From the NCBI RefSeq assembly GCF_963675585.1, contig NZ_OY776414.1, positions 413,001-477,000 of the forward strand: a stretch of DNA of 64,000 nucleotides, read 5' to 3'. The notes beneath the pieces are model-generated. The model did no database searches. It was not told the origin of the DNA and worked only from the letters and a program-made list of their open reading frames with translations. The DNA comes from an uncultured Draconibacterium sp. Its GTDB lineage: Bacteria > Bacteroidota > Bacteroidia > Bacteroidales > Prolixibacteraceae. Of this stretch, positions 36,454 to 46,098 are shown piece by piece (within the stretch, counting starts at the first letter, position 1; every line of letters starts with the position of its first letter). The position numbers and the translations under genes are program-made.

Positions 36454-37641
36454 ATGGCTGATTCTAAAAATATAGTTTGCGTTTCGAATACAACCTGGGA
36501 GGGATTTTATACCAAATCAACAGTACAATTGATGTCGCTTTTGGCAAAATCGAACCGGGTTTTGTTTGTGGAATATCCTTTTACAATTAAAGATTTAATT
36601 TCAACCATTCTTGGAAAAGCAAGGGCTCCGGTAGCCCGAATGCTGGGTTTTAAACCACGCGTGCACAAAAAAATAAGCACGTTTAATACCGAAGTTTTTC
36701 AGTTAATTGTTCCTCCAATGTTTCCTTTTGCTGCATTTGGGCCGGGATTAAGTAACTTCTTTTTAAAACTAAATGCCGCCATTTATGCCCGATCGGTAAA
36801 ACGGGCCATGAAAAAACTGGGCATGAACGAACCGATGGTTGTGAATGCGTACAACGCAATTTATGGAAACCATTTATTAGGCAAATTCAACGAAAAATTA
36901 CACGTGTTTTACTGTTACGATGGTCCCGATGTTCGACGTTATGGTGTACGAGCTGAGCAGGCCGATCAAAAACTGGCGCAAAATGCCGATGGTTTAATTG
37001 TAACTTCCGATTTTTTGGCCGACTCTATGCGGCATTTAAGCGCCGATGTGAGTGTGGTTAAAAATGGAGTTGATTTTAAATTGTTTAATGCCGAAGCAAA
37101 AAGCAGCCCTCGAAAAACTTCAAAAAAGAAAGTGGGATATATTGGTAGCATCGATCATCGTTTCGATTTTGAAACAGTTGAATATTCAATTCAGAAATTA
37201 CCCGATTATGAATTCGAATTTGTTGGCGATCAGATGAACAAAGAAGTTGCCGAAAAACTGGCTAACTATCCGAATGTTACTTTCTATCCTCCGGTTAAGG
37301 CACACGAAGTGCCTGCTTTACTGCGCAATTGCGATGTGGGTTTAATACCCTATTTATGTACAGAGTACACTAAAAATATTTACCCGCTAAAAATTAACGA
37401 ATACCTTTCAGTAGGAGTGCCGGTGGTTTTAACCTCTTTTGCTTCATTACCCGATTTTGAAGGGATTGTATCGTTTGCAAAAAACAAACAAGCGTTTTTT
37501 CAGGCAATTATTGATGAGGTACAAAACGATGATGAAGCCAAAATTGCAAAACGAATTGAATTTGCCGAAAATACTTCATGGGAAAACAGGGCTTTGTTGT
37601 TTGAACAAACTTTGGAGAACTACTTAAAAAATAAAAATTGA
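36454..37641 (+). CDS. Glycosyltransferase, GT-B fold (GT4-like)
   Basis: 395 residues, cytoplasmic. The N-terminal domain starts IVCVSNTTWEGFYTKSTVQL; the C-terminal Rossmann domain begins KKVGYIGSIDHRFDFETVEY, and the donor site contains YPLKINEYLSVGVPVV, a divergent form of the E-x7-E motif. VFYCYDGPDVRRYG is like the DxxD region in related EPS transferases. The donor and acceptor are unknown. Part of the polysaccharide transcript. Confidence 0.87.
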   Translation: MADSKNIVCVSNTTWEGFYTKSTVQLMSLLAKSNRVLFVEYPFTIKDLISTILGKARAPVARMLGFKPRVHKKISTFNTEVFQLIVPPMFPFAAFGPGLSNFFLKLNAAIYARSVKRAMKKLGMNEPMVVNAYNAIYGNHLLGKFNEKLHVFYCYDGPDVRRYGVRAEQADQKLAQNADGLIVTSDFLADSMRHLSADVSVVKNGVDFKLFNAEAKSSPRKTSKKKVGYIGSIDHRFDFETVEYSIQKLPDYEFEFVGDQMNKEVAEKLANYPNVTFYPPVKAHEVPALLRNCDVGLIPYLCTEYTKNIYPLKINEYLSVGVPVVLTSFASLPDFEGIVSFAKNKQAFFQAIIDEVQNDDEAKIAKRIEFAENTSWENRALLFEQTLENYLKNKN

Positions 37642-37660
37642 CCCATTTAAATATCGAATT

Positions 37661-38869
37661 ATGGAAATAGTAAAAAGTATAGTTACAGTTGTTGAGTTTA
37701 TTCTGATTATTTATTTGGGATTTGCAGCTGTTTACGTGTTTATTTTTGCTTTCGCGAGTATTTTTCCATACCGTCAGAAGCAGCCTGAAACGAGTGTTCA
37801 GCGAAAAATGGCTGTTTTAATACCCGGTTATAAAGAAGATGCGGTAATTGTAGATGTGGCCAAAGAAGCACTGGCACAGGATTATCCGGCCGGGAAATAC
37901 GATGTGGTGGTAATTGCCGATTCGTTTCAGCCCGAAACATTGGAAAAACTAGCCGCATTACCCATAAAATTGGTTGAGGTATCCTTTGATGTAAGTACCA
38001 AATCAAAGGCGCTGAATAAGGCCATGGCTGATATAGGCGACGCATACGAGGTTGCAGTAATACTCGATGCCGATAATGTGATGGCAAGCGACTTTCTGTC
38101 CAAAATTAATCAGGCTTTTGACAATGGATTTACAGTTGTACAGGGACACCGTATTGCAAAAAATACCAATACTTCGTTTGCTTTACTCGATGCTATTAGT
38201 GAAGAGTTAAACAATTATATATTTCGAAAAGGACACCGTGTTTTAGGTTTTTCTTCGGCTTTAATCGGCTCGGGAATGGCTTTCGATTACTCCTTTTTTA
38301 AAACTACCATGGCCAATGTTAATGCAATTGGCGGATTCGATAAGGAGCTGGAATTAACCCTTTTACGCGACGGTAATAAAATCGAATACGTACACGATGC
38401 TTTGGTGTTGGACGAAAAAGTTCAAAAATCGGAAGTGTTCGAAAAACAACGAAAGCGCTGGTTGTCAGCCCAGTTTGTTTATTTCGGGCGTTATTTCTTT
38501 CCCGGCGTGTACCATCTCTTTTTTAAAGGCAACATCGACTTTTTCGATAAAGTTTATCAAATGGTATCTCCACCGCGTATTTTGCTGGTTGGACTGGTAA
38601 CAATTATCACAGCCTTTTATGCTTTGGTGGCTATCGTATTTCCGGAAAGTAACTTTTTGTATTTCTCGATTGATGAATGGTGGATCGTTTTTGTGTTGGT
38701 AGTGCTGGCTTTTCTGTTTAGCATTCCGCGAAAATTTTATACCGCAAAAACACTTGTTGCAATTTTCACATTGCCAAAAGCATTCTTTTTAATGTTTGCT
38801 TCGCTGTTTAAATTAAAAGGAGCAAACAAACGATTTATTCATACCGAACACGGAGTTAATAACAACTAA
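37661..38869 (+). CDS. Membrane glycosyltransferase family 2 (processive-type motifs)
   Basis: 402 residues. One N-terminal membrane helix (about 7-32), a GT-A catalytic domain with MAVLIPGYKEDAVIV, the metal site VILDADNVMAS, and EKQRKRWLSAQ, which fits the QxxRW motif of processive GT2 enzymes such as cellulose or hyaluronan synthases; then three C-terminal membrane helices (about 305-380). It may add the sugar at the membrane to the lipid-linked oligosaccharide. The gene follows the GT4-like gene by 19 bases. Confidence 0.9.
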   Translation: MEIVKSIVTVVEFILIIYLGFAAVYVFIFAFASIFPYRQKQPETSVQRKMAVLIPGYKEDAVIVDVAKEALAQDYPAGKYDVVVIADSFQPETLEKLAALPIKLVEVSFDVSTKSKALNKAMADIGDAYEVAVILDADNVMASDFLSKINQAFDNGFTVVQGHRIAKNTNTSFALLDAISEELNNYIFRKGHRVLGFSSALIGSGMAFDYSFFKTTMANVNAIGGFDKELELTLLRDGNKIEYVHDALVLDEKVQKSEVFEKQRKRWLSAQFVYFGRYFFPGVYHLFFKGNIDFFDKVYQMVSPPRILLVGLVTIITAFYALVAIVFPESNFLYFSIDEWWIVFVLVVLAFLFSIPRKFYTAKTLVAIFTLPKAFFLMFASLFKLKGANKRFIHTEHGVNNN

Positions 38870-38880
38870 ATCAGTATATT

Positions 38881-40029
38881 ATGAAAATAGGTATTGAAGG
38901 ACAACGTCTTTATCGCAAGAAAAAACATGGCATGGATATGGTGGCGCTTGAGTTGATTAAAAATCTTCAACTTATTGACCAAACCAATGAATATGTTGTT
39001 TTTGTAAAACCCGATGAAGACAATACCTGTATTCCAACAGCCAGCAATTTTAAAATTGTAGAGTTGGGTGGGGGACCCTATCCAACCTGGGAGCAGTTCG
39101 CTCTGCCAAAGGCTGCCAAAGCCGAAGGCTGCGACATTCTGCATTGTACCAGTAATACCGGGCCAATTCGTTCATCAGTGCCGTTGATAACTATTTTGCA
39201 CGATATTATTTACCTCGAAAGTGTAAGTATTTTTAAAAAGGCCGGAACCTGGTATCAAAAAATTGGAAATATGTACCGACGTTGGGTTGTTCCGCCGGTT
39301 GTAAAACGAAGTAAACGGGTTGTAACGGTTTCCAATTTCGAGAAAGAACGCATTAAAAATTTTATGGGACTAGGCGAGAACCTGGTTGCCATTTATAACG
39401 GCGTTGGAGAACACTTCAAAAAGATAACAGATGAAAGTGTACTGACGGCAGCCAAACAAAAGTACAATTTGCCCGATAAATTTTTGTTTTTTCTGGGGAA
39501 TACCGATCCTAAAAAGAATACGCCAAATGTGCTAAAGGCATTTGCCGAGTTCAACGAAAAAAGTGCAGTAAAGTACAAATTAGTGATGCTTGATTACGAA
39601 GAAAACGCCCTGCAAAAAATCTTAAACGACATTGGTCATTCCGAAATCCGCAAAGATATTTTTCTGACCGGATACGTGGTGAATACCGATTTGCCGGCTA
39701 TTATCAACCAGTGTAAAGTCTTTCTCTATCCATCGTTGCGCGAGAGTTTTGGTATTCCTATTCTGGAAGGTATGGCATGCGGAGTGCCTGTAATTACATC
39801 CAACACTTCATCGATGCCCGAAATTGCCGGCGATGCCGCATTCATTGTTGATCCGCATAAATCGGATGAAATAAAGTTGGCGATTGAGAAGATTCTGGAA
39901 GATGATAAACTGAACGAACAGCTGTGTGAAAAAGGCGTTGAAAGAGCAAAACGTTTTTCCTGGCGAATTATGGCCGAACAAAACCTGAAATTGTACCAGG
40001 AAGTGTACAACGAGATACATAAATCGTAA
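38881..40029 (+). CDS. Glycosyltransferase family 4
   Basis: 382 residues with the GT-B fold. It starts MKIGIEGQRLYRKKKHGMDM (the glycine-rich acceptor loop) and has FLGNTDPKKNTPNVLKAF as the start of the donor domain. The E-x7-E signature is clear in RESFGIPILEGMACGVPVI. A typical GT4 retaining enzyme, like mannosyl- or galactosyltransferases in exopolysaccharide loci. Donor unknown. Confidence 0.94.
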   Translation: MKIGIEGQRLYRKKKHGMDMVALELIKNLQLIDQTNEYVVFVKPDEDNTCIPTASNFKIVELGGGPYPTWEQFALPKAAKAEGCDILHCTSNTGPIRSSVPLITILHDIIYLESVSIFKKAGTWYQKIGNMYRRWVVPPVVKRSKRVVTVSNFEKERIKNFMGLGENLVAIYNGVGEHFKKITDESVLTAAKQKYNLPDKFLFFLGNTDPKKNTPNVLKAFAEFNEKSAVKYKLVMLDYEENALQKILNDIGHSEIRKDIFLTGYVVNTDLPAIINQCKVFLYPSLRESFGIPILEGMACGVPVITSNTSSMPEIAGDAAFIVDPHKSDEIKLAIEKILEDDKLNEQLCEKGVERAKRFSWRIMAEQNLKLYQEVYNEIHKS

Positions 40030-40070
40030 GCAACTTATTTTAAAATTTGAAAACCCGTAATTAAAAGAAT

Positions 40071-41261
40071 ATGAAAACATTGGAAGTTATTTTTTGGACC
40101 GCATTGTTTATTGTATTTTATTCCTATCTGGGATATGGTATTTTACTTTACATCATTATAAAACTGCGCCGGATTTTAGGAATTGCAAAACCATTTAGCG
40201 GGAATGATGATTACGAGCCGGAAGTAACCCTTTTTGTGGCAGCTTATAACGAAAAGGATTATGTGGATGAAAAAGTAAAAAACTCATTTTCACTGGCCTA
40301 TCCAAAAGATAAAGTCCATCATGTTTGGGTTACGGATGGTTCCGATGACGGAACTCCTGATATTCTTCGGAATTACGAAGGATTGGATGTGTATCATGAA
40401 GATGCGCGTGGTGGAAAAATTGGTGCCATGAACCGGGGAATGAAATTTGTAAAAACGCCGATTGTAATTTTTTCGGATGGAAATACAACACTGGGAGAGA
40501 ACTCAATTCAGGAAATTGTAAACTTGTTTAAAGATCCGAAAGTTGGCTGCGTATCAGGCGAAAAACGAATCATAAATAAAGATGCTGATGCCGCGGCAGG
40601 AGCCGGAGAAGGCATTTATTGGAAATATGAATCGACCCTGAAAAAATGGGATGCAGAATTGTATTCGGTGGTAGGCGCTGCCGGCGAACTTTTTGCAATC
40701 AGAACAGAACTTTGGCAGGAAGTTGAAAAAGATACACTGCTTGATGATTTTATCATTTCGCTGCGCGTTGCAATGTCGGGGCACACCATTCAGTACAATC
40801 CCGAAGCGTATGCCATTGAAACCGCATCGGCCAATGTAAAAGAGGAGTTAAAACGTAAAATCCGAATTTCAGCCGGTGGAATTCAGTCGGTTGTTCGATT
40901 GCGTTCGCTACTGAATGTTTTTAAGTACGGAACCCTGTCGTTTCAGTACATTTCGCACCGCGTATTACGCTGGACTTTAACACCTTTGTTGCTTTTATGT
41001 ATCATTCCCATAAACTTTTTATTGGCATATAATTCAGGAATGAATATTCAGAACATTTACACCTTATTGTTTTACGGTCAAATCCTGTTTTATGCAGCTG
41101 CTTTACTTGGTTGGTTTCTCGAAAATCGAAAAATTAAAATCAAGATATTATTTATTCCGTACTACTTTTTTATAATGAATCTATCGGTATATCTTGGTTT
41201 CAGAAGGTACTTAAAAGGAAGCCAGTCGGTAAACTGGGCTCGGGCTAAACGAGGTGTTTAG
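40071..41261 (+). CDS. Membrane glycosyltransferase family 2
   Basis: 396 residues. An N-terminal membrane helix (about 6-28), GT-A domain with EVTLFVAAYNEKDYVDEKV, HHVWVTDGSDDGTPDIL and FSDGNTTLG, then LLDDFIISLRVA for the catalytic base region, and three C-terminal membrane helices (about 300-375). There is no QxxRW motif (KRKIRISAGG instead), so single-sugar transfer is more likely. It is the last glycosyltransferase of the locus, 125 bases before the beta-helix gene. Confidence 0.92.
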   Translation: MKTLEVIFWTALFIVFYSYLGYGILLYIIIKLRRILGIAKPFSGNDDYEPEVTLFVAAYNEKDYVDEKVKNSFSLAYPKDKVHHVWVTDGSDDGTPDILRNYEGLDVYHEDARGGKIGAMNRGMKFVKTPIVIFSDGNTTLGENSIQEIVNLFKDPKVGCVSGEKRIINKDADAAAGAGEGIYWKYESTLKKWDAELYSVVGAAGELFAIRTELWQEVEKDTLLDDFIISLRVAMSGHTIQYNPEAYAIETASANVKEELKRKIRISAGGIQSVVRLRSLLNVFKYGTLSFQYISHRVLRWTLTPLLLLCIIPINFLLAYNSGMNIQNIYTLLFYGQILFYAAALLGWFLENRKIKIKILFIPYYFFIMNLSVYLGFRRYLKGSQSVNWARAKRGV

Positions 41262-41386
41262 TTAAATATCAGGCTTTTTAACCTGCTGATTAGGAAAAAA
41301 ATCCGTACTTCTTTCAAGGTAATTCGTAACTTAGTAGCATAATATTTTGCCTAATTAAGTTCGTAACTGTTATTAAACTATACCTT

Positions 41387-43870
41387 ATGTTGATTGAAGT
41401 GCCACAAACCAGAGAGCATAAAGTACGAATTGGCCATTTGATGGTTTTTGTACTAATCTCATTTCTTCCGTTTTTAGTCTCGGCTACCGATATTGAAAAC
41501 AATAAAAAGTACTTTATTGACGCAAATTCCTCGTACTATGTAAACCTTGAAACATGGGTGGATGCGCCTAACGGAGGCGATACCATCTATATTTCATCGG
41601 AACGAACCAAACCTCTGAGGTTTCAGTTTATTACCGGCGAACAGAATAATCCGGTTGTAATTATTAACACAGGCGGACAGGTTGATATTAGCAGTGAAAC
41701 TACCTGGGGTGCAATGGTTTTTGAAAATTGCCGCTACATAAAAGTAACAGGCGAAGGTGATGAGCATTATAAATATGGTTTTAAACTGGCAGCAGAAAGT
41801 TGTGGATTGGCTTTTGTAGAGTTAAGTTCCGATTGTGAGGCTGCTTTTGTAAAAATCAGTCACGATGGTTTTTTCGGAATAATGGCAAAAAAAGATTATG
41901 GAGGCTATCCACCTTCTCCAATCCCTGTTTTTTCAAATTTACATATTCACGATTGTTTTGTAGAGAACGTAGTTGAGGGAATGTATCTGGGTGAAACCAA
42001 AAGTCCCGGAATGGAATTTAAACATGTTCGTATTTACAACAACATTGTACGAAATACCGGAAGGGAATCGATGCAGATTGCAAATATGGTTGAAGATGTT
42101 GAAATTTACAATAACACACTTTTAGATGCAGGAAGGACAAACGAAGACCAGCAGAATAACTTGTTGCAAATTGGCGATAATTCAGTAGCCAAAGTGTACA
42201 ACAACATTATGATGGGAGCACCCGGGTGTGGTTTGATTTCGTTTGGAATGGGCGACAACATTTACACCAACAATTACCTGAGTACCTGTAAAGGAATATT
42301 TCTGGATGAAAGAAAGTTTACCAACGAAGAAGCTCCTATCGAAATTAGAGAAAACTATTTTACCAATAACATCGACAGAGGTTGGGTGATCCGCAATATG
42401 AACCAGTACAATCCTTTGTTAATTGCTGATAATTTATGGGATGCCGATTTCGACTTTTACCTCAACGATTCGGGGAACGACGAGAATTATACCTTAAGCA
42501 ATAATACGCATACCGAAATAGCTCCGATTCTATTTACAAACGTAGCTGAAAACGATTATTCATTGTCGTTGGGAAATCCGGCTGCATATTCGAATTTAGG
42601 AGCGCCAGGCGGGCCTGAGTTTTTTGGAGTTATTAACGACCCAACAATTGATGAGCCTGTTTCGGAACAAATTGTACTAAATGCCGATATGATTGTTGAT
42701 GAAGTTGTTGGTGGCAGCCTTTGGCCTGCATCTTATTTGGTCGACGAGCAAACATTAACTCCCGAAGCCGGGGAACATCCAATAAGCCAATCGTGGAAAC
42801 CCTATTGGAATATGAACAATGGCCCATATCATATTTACGTTGATTTAGGTGCTGAATATTTTTTAACAACCATTGCGCTGCACGATATGCACGATACCAA
42901 AAATCTGGAGGTATCGATAGGTGAGCCCGGCAATTGGCAACCCTTGTTCACCGAGACTTGCGACAAATACAAAACCTGGAAAGAACATGAAGTAAGCGTG
43001 GCAACGCAGTTTGTACGTTTGAGTATGACCGAAAGCGTTTTTGCTGCAGTAAACGAATTGGTTTTGTTTGGCTATAAAGTTGAACAGCCGGAATCGGTAC
43101 AGATTGAATTGAATCCAGAAATGGTAGTGGATGAAGTGGAAGGTGGAAGTTATTGGTCGGCCGATTATTTAGTAGACGAGCAAAGTCTTACACCGGAAAC
43201 TGAAGAACACCCCACAAGTCAATCGTGGAAGCCATTTTGGAATATGGACAAAGGGCCTTACCATGTTTATATTGATTTGGGTAAAGAATACACAATTACC
43301 GAAATTGCCTTACACGATATGCACAATACCAAAAATCTTGATGTTTCGGTGGGAGAACCCGGAAACTGGGAAGTATTGTTTACCGAAAGTTGCGATAAAT
43401 ACATAACCTGGAAACGGCATGAAACAAACGTAAAAACAAGGTACGTACGTTTAAGTATGAATGAAAGTGTTTTTGCTGCTGTAAACGAAATTGTATTGTA
43501 CGGTTATTCAGATGGGGAAGAGATTATTGCCGAAAAAAGCGCAGCACCAAATTCTGTGGTAAATAACGAAACAGTTACGGCTATTGCAGATGTTATTGAA
43601 GCAAGTCTTGAGGATTTGTTTATTCGTCAAAATCCGGTTCGAAACAGCTTGAAATTAAACATTCCGGATATTCTGAGTACGAACTTCACAATTGAAATAT
43701 TTAGTTTAAATGGTGCCCGTTTGTATTCACAGAATTACACCGATTCACGCACTGCACAATTAAGCATTGATATATCGGAAAGTTGCATTAAAAATGGTGT
43801 TTATTTACTGCGCTATTTAAACGAAACGGGCACAACTAAATGTTTGAAGTTTGTTAAGAATGACTTTTAA
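41387..43870 (+). CDS. Secreted beta-helix protein with two discoidin-like domains and a type IX sorting domain
   Basis: 827 residues. Signal peptide within about residues 1-33 (FVLISFLPFLVSA). Residues about 34-410 form a right-handed parallel beta-helix with repeated NN/YNN turns (RIYNNIVRNTGRESMQIAN, VEIYNNTLLDAG), a fold of polysaccharide lyases and epimerases. Two tandem F5/8 type C-like domains follow (about 428-565 and 573-707), about 70% identical by eye. From about 741 is a T9SS C-terminal domain (RQNPVRNSLKLNI, then NGVYLLRYLN). It is the last gene of the locus, ending at a terminator, and may cut, modify or bind the exported polymer. Confidence 0.88.
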   Translation: MLIEVPQTREHKVRIGHLMVFVLISFLPFLVSATDIENNKKYFIDANSSYYVNLETWVDAPNGGDTIYISSERTKPLRFQFITGEQNNPVVIINTGGQVDISSETTWGAMVFENCRYIKVTGEGDEHYKYGFKLAAESCGLAFVELSSDCEAAFVKISHDGFFGIMAKKDYGGYPPSPIPVFSNLHIHDCFVENVVEGMYLGETKSPGMEFKHVRIYNNIVRNTGRESMQIANMVEDVEIYNNTLLDAGRTNEDQQNNLLQIGDNSVAKVYNNIMMGAPGCGLISFGMGDNIYTNNYLSTCKGIFLDERKFTNEEAPIEIRENYFTNNIDRGWVIRNMNQYNPLLIADNLWDADFDFYLNDSGNDENYTLSNNTHTEIAPILFTNVAENDYSLSLGNPAAYSNLGAPGGPEFFGVINDPTIDEPVSEQIVLNADMIVDEVVGGSLWPASYLVDEQTLTPEAGEHPISQSWKPYWNMNNGPYHIYVDLGAEYFLTTIALHDMHDTKNLEVSIGEPGNWQPLFTETCDKYKTWKEHEVSVATQFVRLSMTESVFAAVNELVLFGYKVEQPESVQIELNPEMVVDEVEGGSYWSADYLVDEQSLTPETEEHPTSQSWKPFWNMDKGPYHVYIDLGKEYTITEIALHDMHNTKNLDVSVGEPGNWEVLFTESCDKYITWKRHETNVKTRYVRLSMNESVFAAVNEIVLYGYSDGEEIIAEKSAAPNSVVNNETVTAIADVIEASLEDLFIRQNPVRNSLKLNIPDILSTNFTIEIFSLNGARLYSQNYTDSRTAQLSIDISESCIKNGVYLLRYLNETGTTKCLKFVKNDF

Positions 43871-43913
43871 ATTACTGATTGCAGCTTGTCAAATCAGCCC
43901 GGATAGAAAATAG

Positions 43914-43951
43914 AAATGGCGGTAACCATTTTATAGTTTACCGCCATTTTT
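43914..43951. terminator. Bidirectional terminator between convergent genes
   Basis: ATGGCGGTAA (43916-43925) and TTACCGCCAT (43938-43947) form a perfect 10-bp stem flanked by A and T runs. It serves the polysaccharide locus on the plus strand and the REC-kinase gene on the minus strand. Confidence 0.85.
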
Positions 43952-43984
43952 ATATATACGTACTGCCATTAGCAGAATATTCGC

Positions 43985-45112
43985 TTATTGTTTGTCGCTT
44001 GCCGGAAGTTCAACAATAAAAGTACTTCCTTTACCAACTGTACTTTCCACCCAAATTTTACCGTTGTTTTTTACAACAAAATCACTACACAACACAAGTC
44101 CTAATCCGCTGCCCGATTCACGGTTGGTACCATAAGTGGTTACATGCTGATTGGGATTAAAAAGTTTTGAAAGATTTTCTTCAGGAATTCCAACTCCGGT
44201 ATCCGATACTTCAATCCGAATGTTATCTCCGGCTTTTTTCGAAACAATTTTAATTGTGCCTTTCTCAGGAGTGAATTTTATTGCATTCGATACCAGGTTT
44301 CTAAATACAATTTTCATTGTGTTTAAATCGGCAAATAGGGTATCCTCATCACTAATTTCGGAGGCGAATTCGATCTGTTTTAAATCCAGGCTGCCTTTGT
44401 TTAAATAGTAAATACTATTTGTAAGGTCTTTTAAAACCAACAGCTCTTTACTTATGTTTAACTTGTTGCTTTGCGACTTTGCCCAACCCAGCAGATTCTC
44501 CAATAATCCAAATACTTCATCGGTGGTTTTTAGCATTATTTTAATGTTTTCCGAAAAAGGATTATCGTCCGGAGCTTCAATCTTCGATAAAAAATCCAGT
44601 GTCATTCGTACGCTACCAAGCGGTGATCTAAGATCGTGCCCGATAACCGAAAACATTTTATCTTTTAAAGCATTTAACTCTTCTAAATGAGCTGTGGTTT
44701 TTTGCAAGGAATCACGTGTGTATTTTAAATCAAGATGAGTTTTAACACGACTGATAAGTTCGTCTTTGTTAAAAGGTTTGGTTATATAATCTACACCTCC
44801 TGCTTTAAATCCTTTTACCAAACTTTCGGTATCATTTAAGGCAGTAATAAAAATTATAGGTATATCCTTATACTCATCTTTCGCTTTAATTAATCTACAC
44901 GTTTCAAAGCCGTCAATTTTAGGCATCATTACGTCCAGCAGAATAATATCGGGCAAGGTTTTTTCAACCATTTCTATGGCCTGCTCTCCATTGGTTGCAA
45001 TTACAATTTTGTAATTAAACGACCGAAGAATAAGCGCTATAATTTTAAGGTTGTTGGGATTGTCGTCAACAATTAAAACTGTGGGAATACTATTTTGTGT
45101 AGTTACACTCAT
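43985..45112 (-). CDS. REC-histidine kinase (receiver at the N-terminus)
   Basis: 375 residues, soluble. An N-terminal receiver with phosphoacceptor D60 (IILLDVMMPKIDG) and YITKPF; a short linker with coiled coil (about 125-150); HisKA with H159 in VIGHDLRSPLG; and a HATPase with N box NLVSNAIKFTPEKG, G1 SDTGVGIPEEN and G2 SGSGLGLVLC. It has no sensor or membrane segment, so it is probably driven through its receiver by another kinase. The paralogue at 51686 has the same layout. It is convergent with the polysaccharide locus. Confidence 0.93.
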   Translation of the reverse strand: MSVTTQNSIPTVLIVDDNPNNLKIIALILRSFNYKIVIATNGEQAIEMVEKTLPDIILLDVMMPKIDGFETCRLIKAKDEYKDIPIIFITALNDTESLVKGFKAGGVDYITKPFNKDELISRVKTHLDLKYTRDSLQKTTAHLEELNALKDKMFSVIGHDLRSPLGSVRMTLDFLSKIEAPDDNPFSENIKIMLKTTDEVFGLLENLLGWAKSQSNKLNISKELLVLKDLTNSIYYLNKGSLDLKQIEFASEISDEDTLFADLNTMKIVFRNLVSNAIKFTPEKGTIKIVSKKAGDNIRIEVSDTGVGIPEENLSKLFNPNQHVTTYGTNRESGSGLGLVLCSDFVVKNNGKIWVESTVGKGSTFIVELPASDKQ

Positions 45113-45137
45113 ATAAAATGCCGCTTAATGAATAAAA

Positions 45138-46088
45138 TTACAAATTTTCTTCCTGAATCAGCTTGTCAAAATATTCAATGGTTTTTGTTAAACCTTCGCG
45201 GAGTGGTATTTTGGGCTCCCAACCGTTTAATTTTTCACGGGCCAGTGTAATATCAGGTTGTCTTTGCGTAGGATCATCCTGAGGTAGCGGCATGTGAATA
45301 ATTTTAGATTTTGAACCGGTTATGTCAATGATTTCACTGGCCAGTTCGAGCATGGTAAATTCGCCCGGATTTCCAATATTAACCGGACCTGTAAATGAGT
45401 CTTCCGTTTGCATCATTCTCACCATTCCTTCCACCAAATCGCTTACATACTGAAAACTTCGGGTTTGCTGGCCATCACCAAAAATAGTAATGTCGTGACC
45501 TTGAAGTGCCTGCATAATAAAGTTTGATACAACTCTGCCATCATCGGGCTCCATTTTCGGACCGTAAGTATTAAAAATGCGAATGATTTTAATTAGTACT
45601 TCGTTTTGTTGATGGTAGTTTACAAATAACGATTCGGCACAACGTTTCCCTTCGTCGTAACACGAGCGGATTCCAATTGGATTTACGCTTCCCCAGTAAC
45701 CCTCAGTTTGCGGGTGAATTTCAGGGTCGCCATACACTTCGCTGGTTGATGCCTGTAATATTTTTGCTTTAATACGTTTGGCTAAACCAAGCATGTTAAT
45801 GGCTCCCATAACCGAAGTTTTAATCGTTTTAATGGGATTGTACTGATAATGTACCGGCGAAGCAGGGCAGGCCAGGTTATAAATTTCATCAACCTCGATA
45901 AAAAAAGGTTGAGTAACATCGTGTCTTATCAATTCAAAATAGGGATTTTCCAGCAAGTGGATGATCTTTTTCTTTTTCCCGGTAAAATAATTATCTAAAC
46001 AAATTACCTCGTTTCCCTCGTTAAGCAATTTCTCGCATAAGTGAGAACCAACAAAGCCGGCTCCACCAGTAACTAATATTCTTTTCAT
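45138..46088 (-). CDS. UDP-glucuronate decarboxylase (UDP-xylose synthase)
   Basis: 316 residues from ATG 46088 ([16 protein letters not shown]); an in-frame ATG at 46124 would overlap the preceding gene by 26 bases and add a non-family extension. Extended SDR enzyme that makes UDP-xylose from UDP-glucuronate. NAD-binding GGAGFVGS at 8-15, active-site Y144-x3-K148 (SCYDEGKRC), and the UXS hallmark [20 protein letters not shown]. It starts 10 bases after the UDP-glucose dehydrogenase gene, which supplies its substrate. High confidence. Confidence 0.95.
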   Translation of the reverse strand: MKRILVTGGAGFVGSHLCEKLLNEGNEVICLDNYFTGKKKKIIHLLENPYFELIRHDVTQPFFIEVDEIYNLACPASPVHYQYNPIKTIKTSVMGAINMLGLAKRIKAKILQASTSEVYGDPEIHPQTEGYWGSVNPIGIRSCYDEGKRCAESLFVNYHQQNEVLIKIIRIFNTYGPKMEPDDGRVVSNFIMQALQGHDITIFGDGQQTRSFQYVSDLVEGMVRMMQTEDSFTGPVNIGNPGEFTMLELASEIIDITGSKSKIIHMPLPQDDPTQRQPDITLAREKLNGWEPKIPLREGLTKTIEYFDKLIQEENL

Positions 46089-46098
46089 AATTTTGGTT

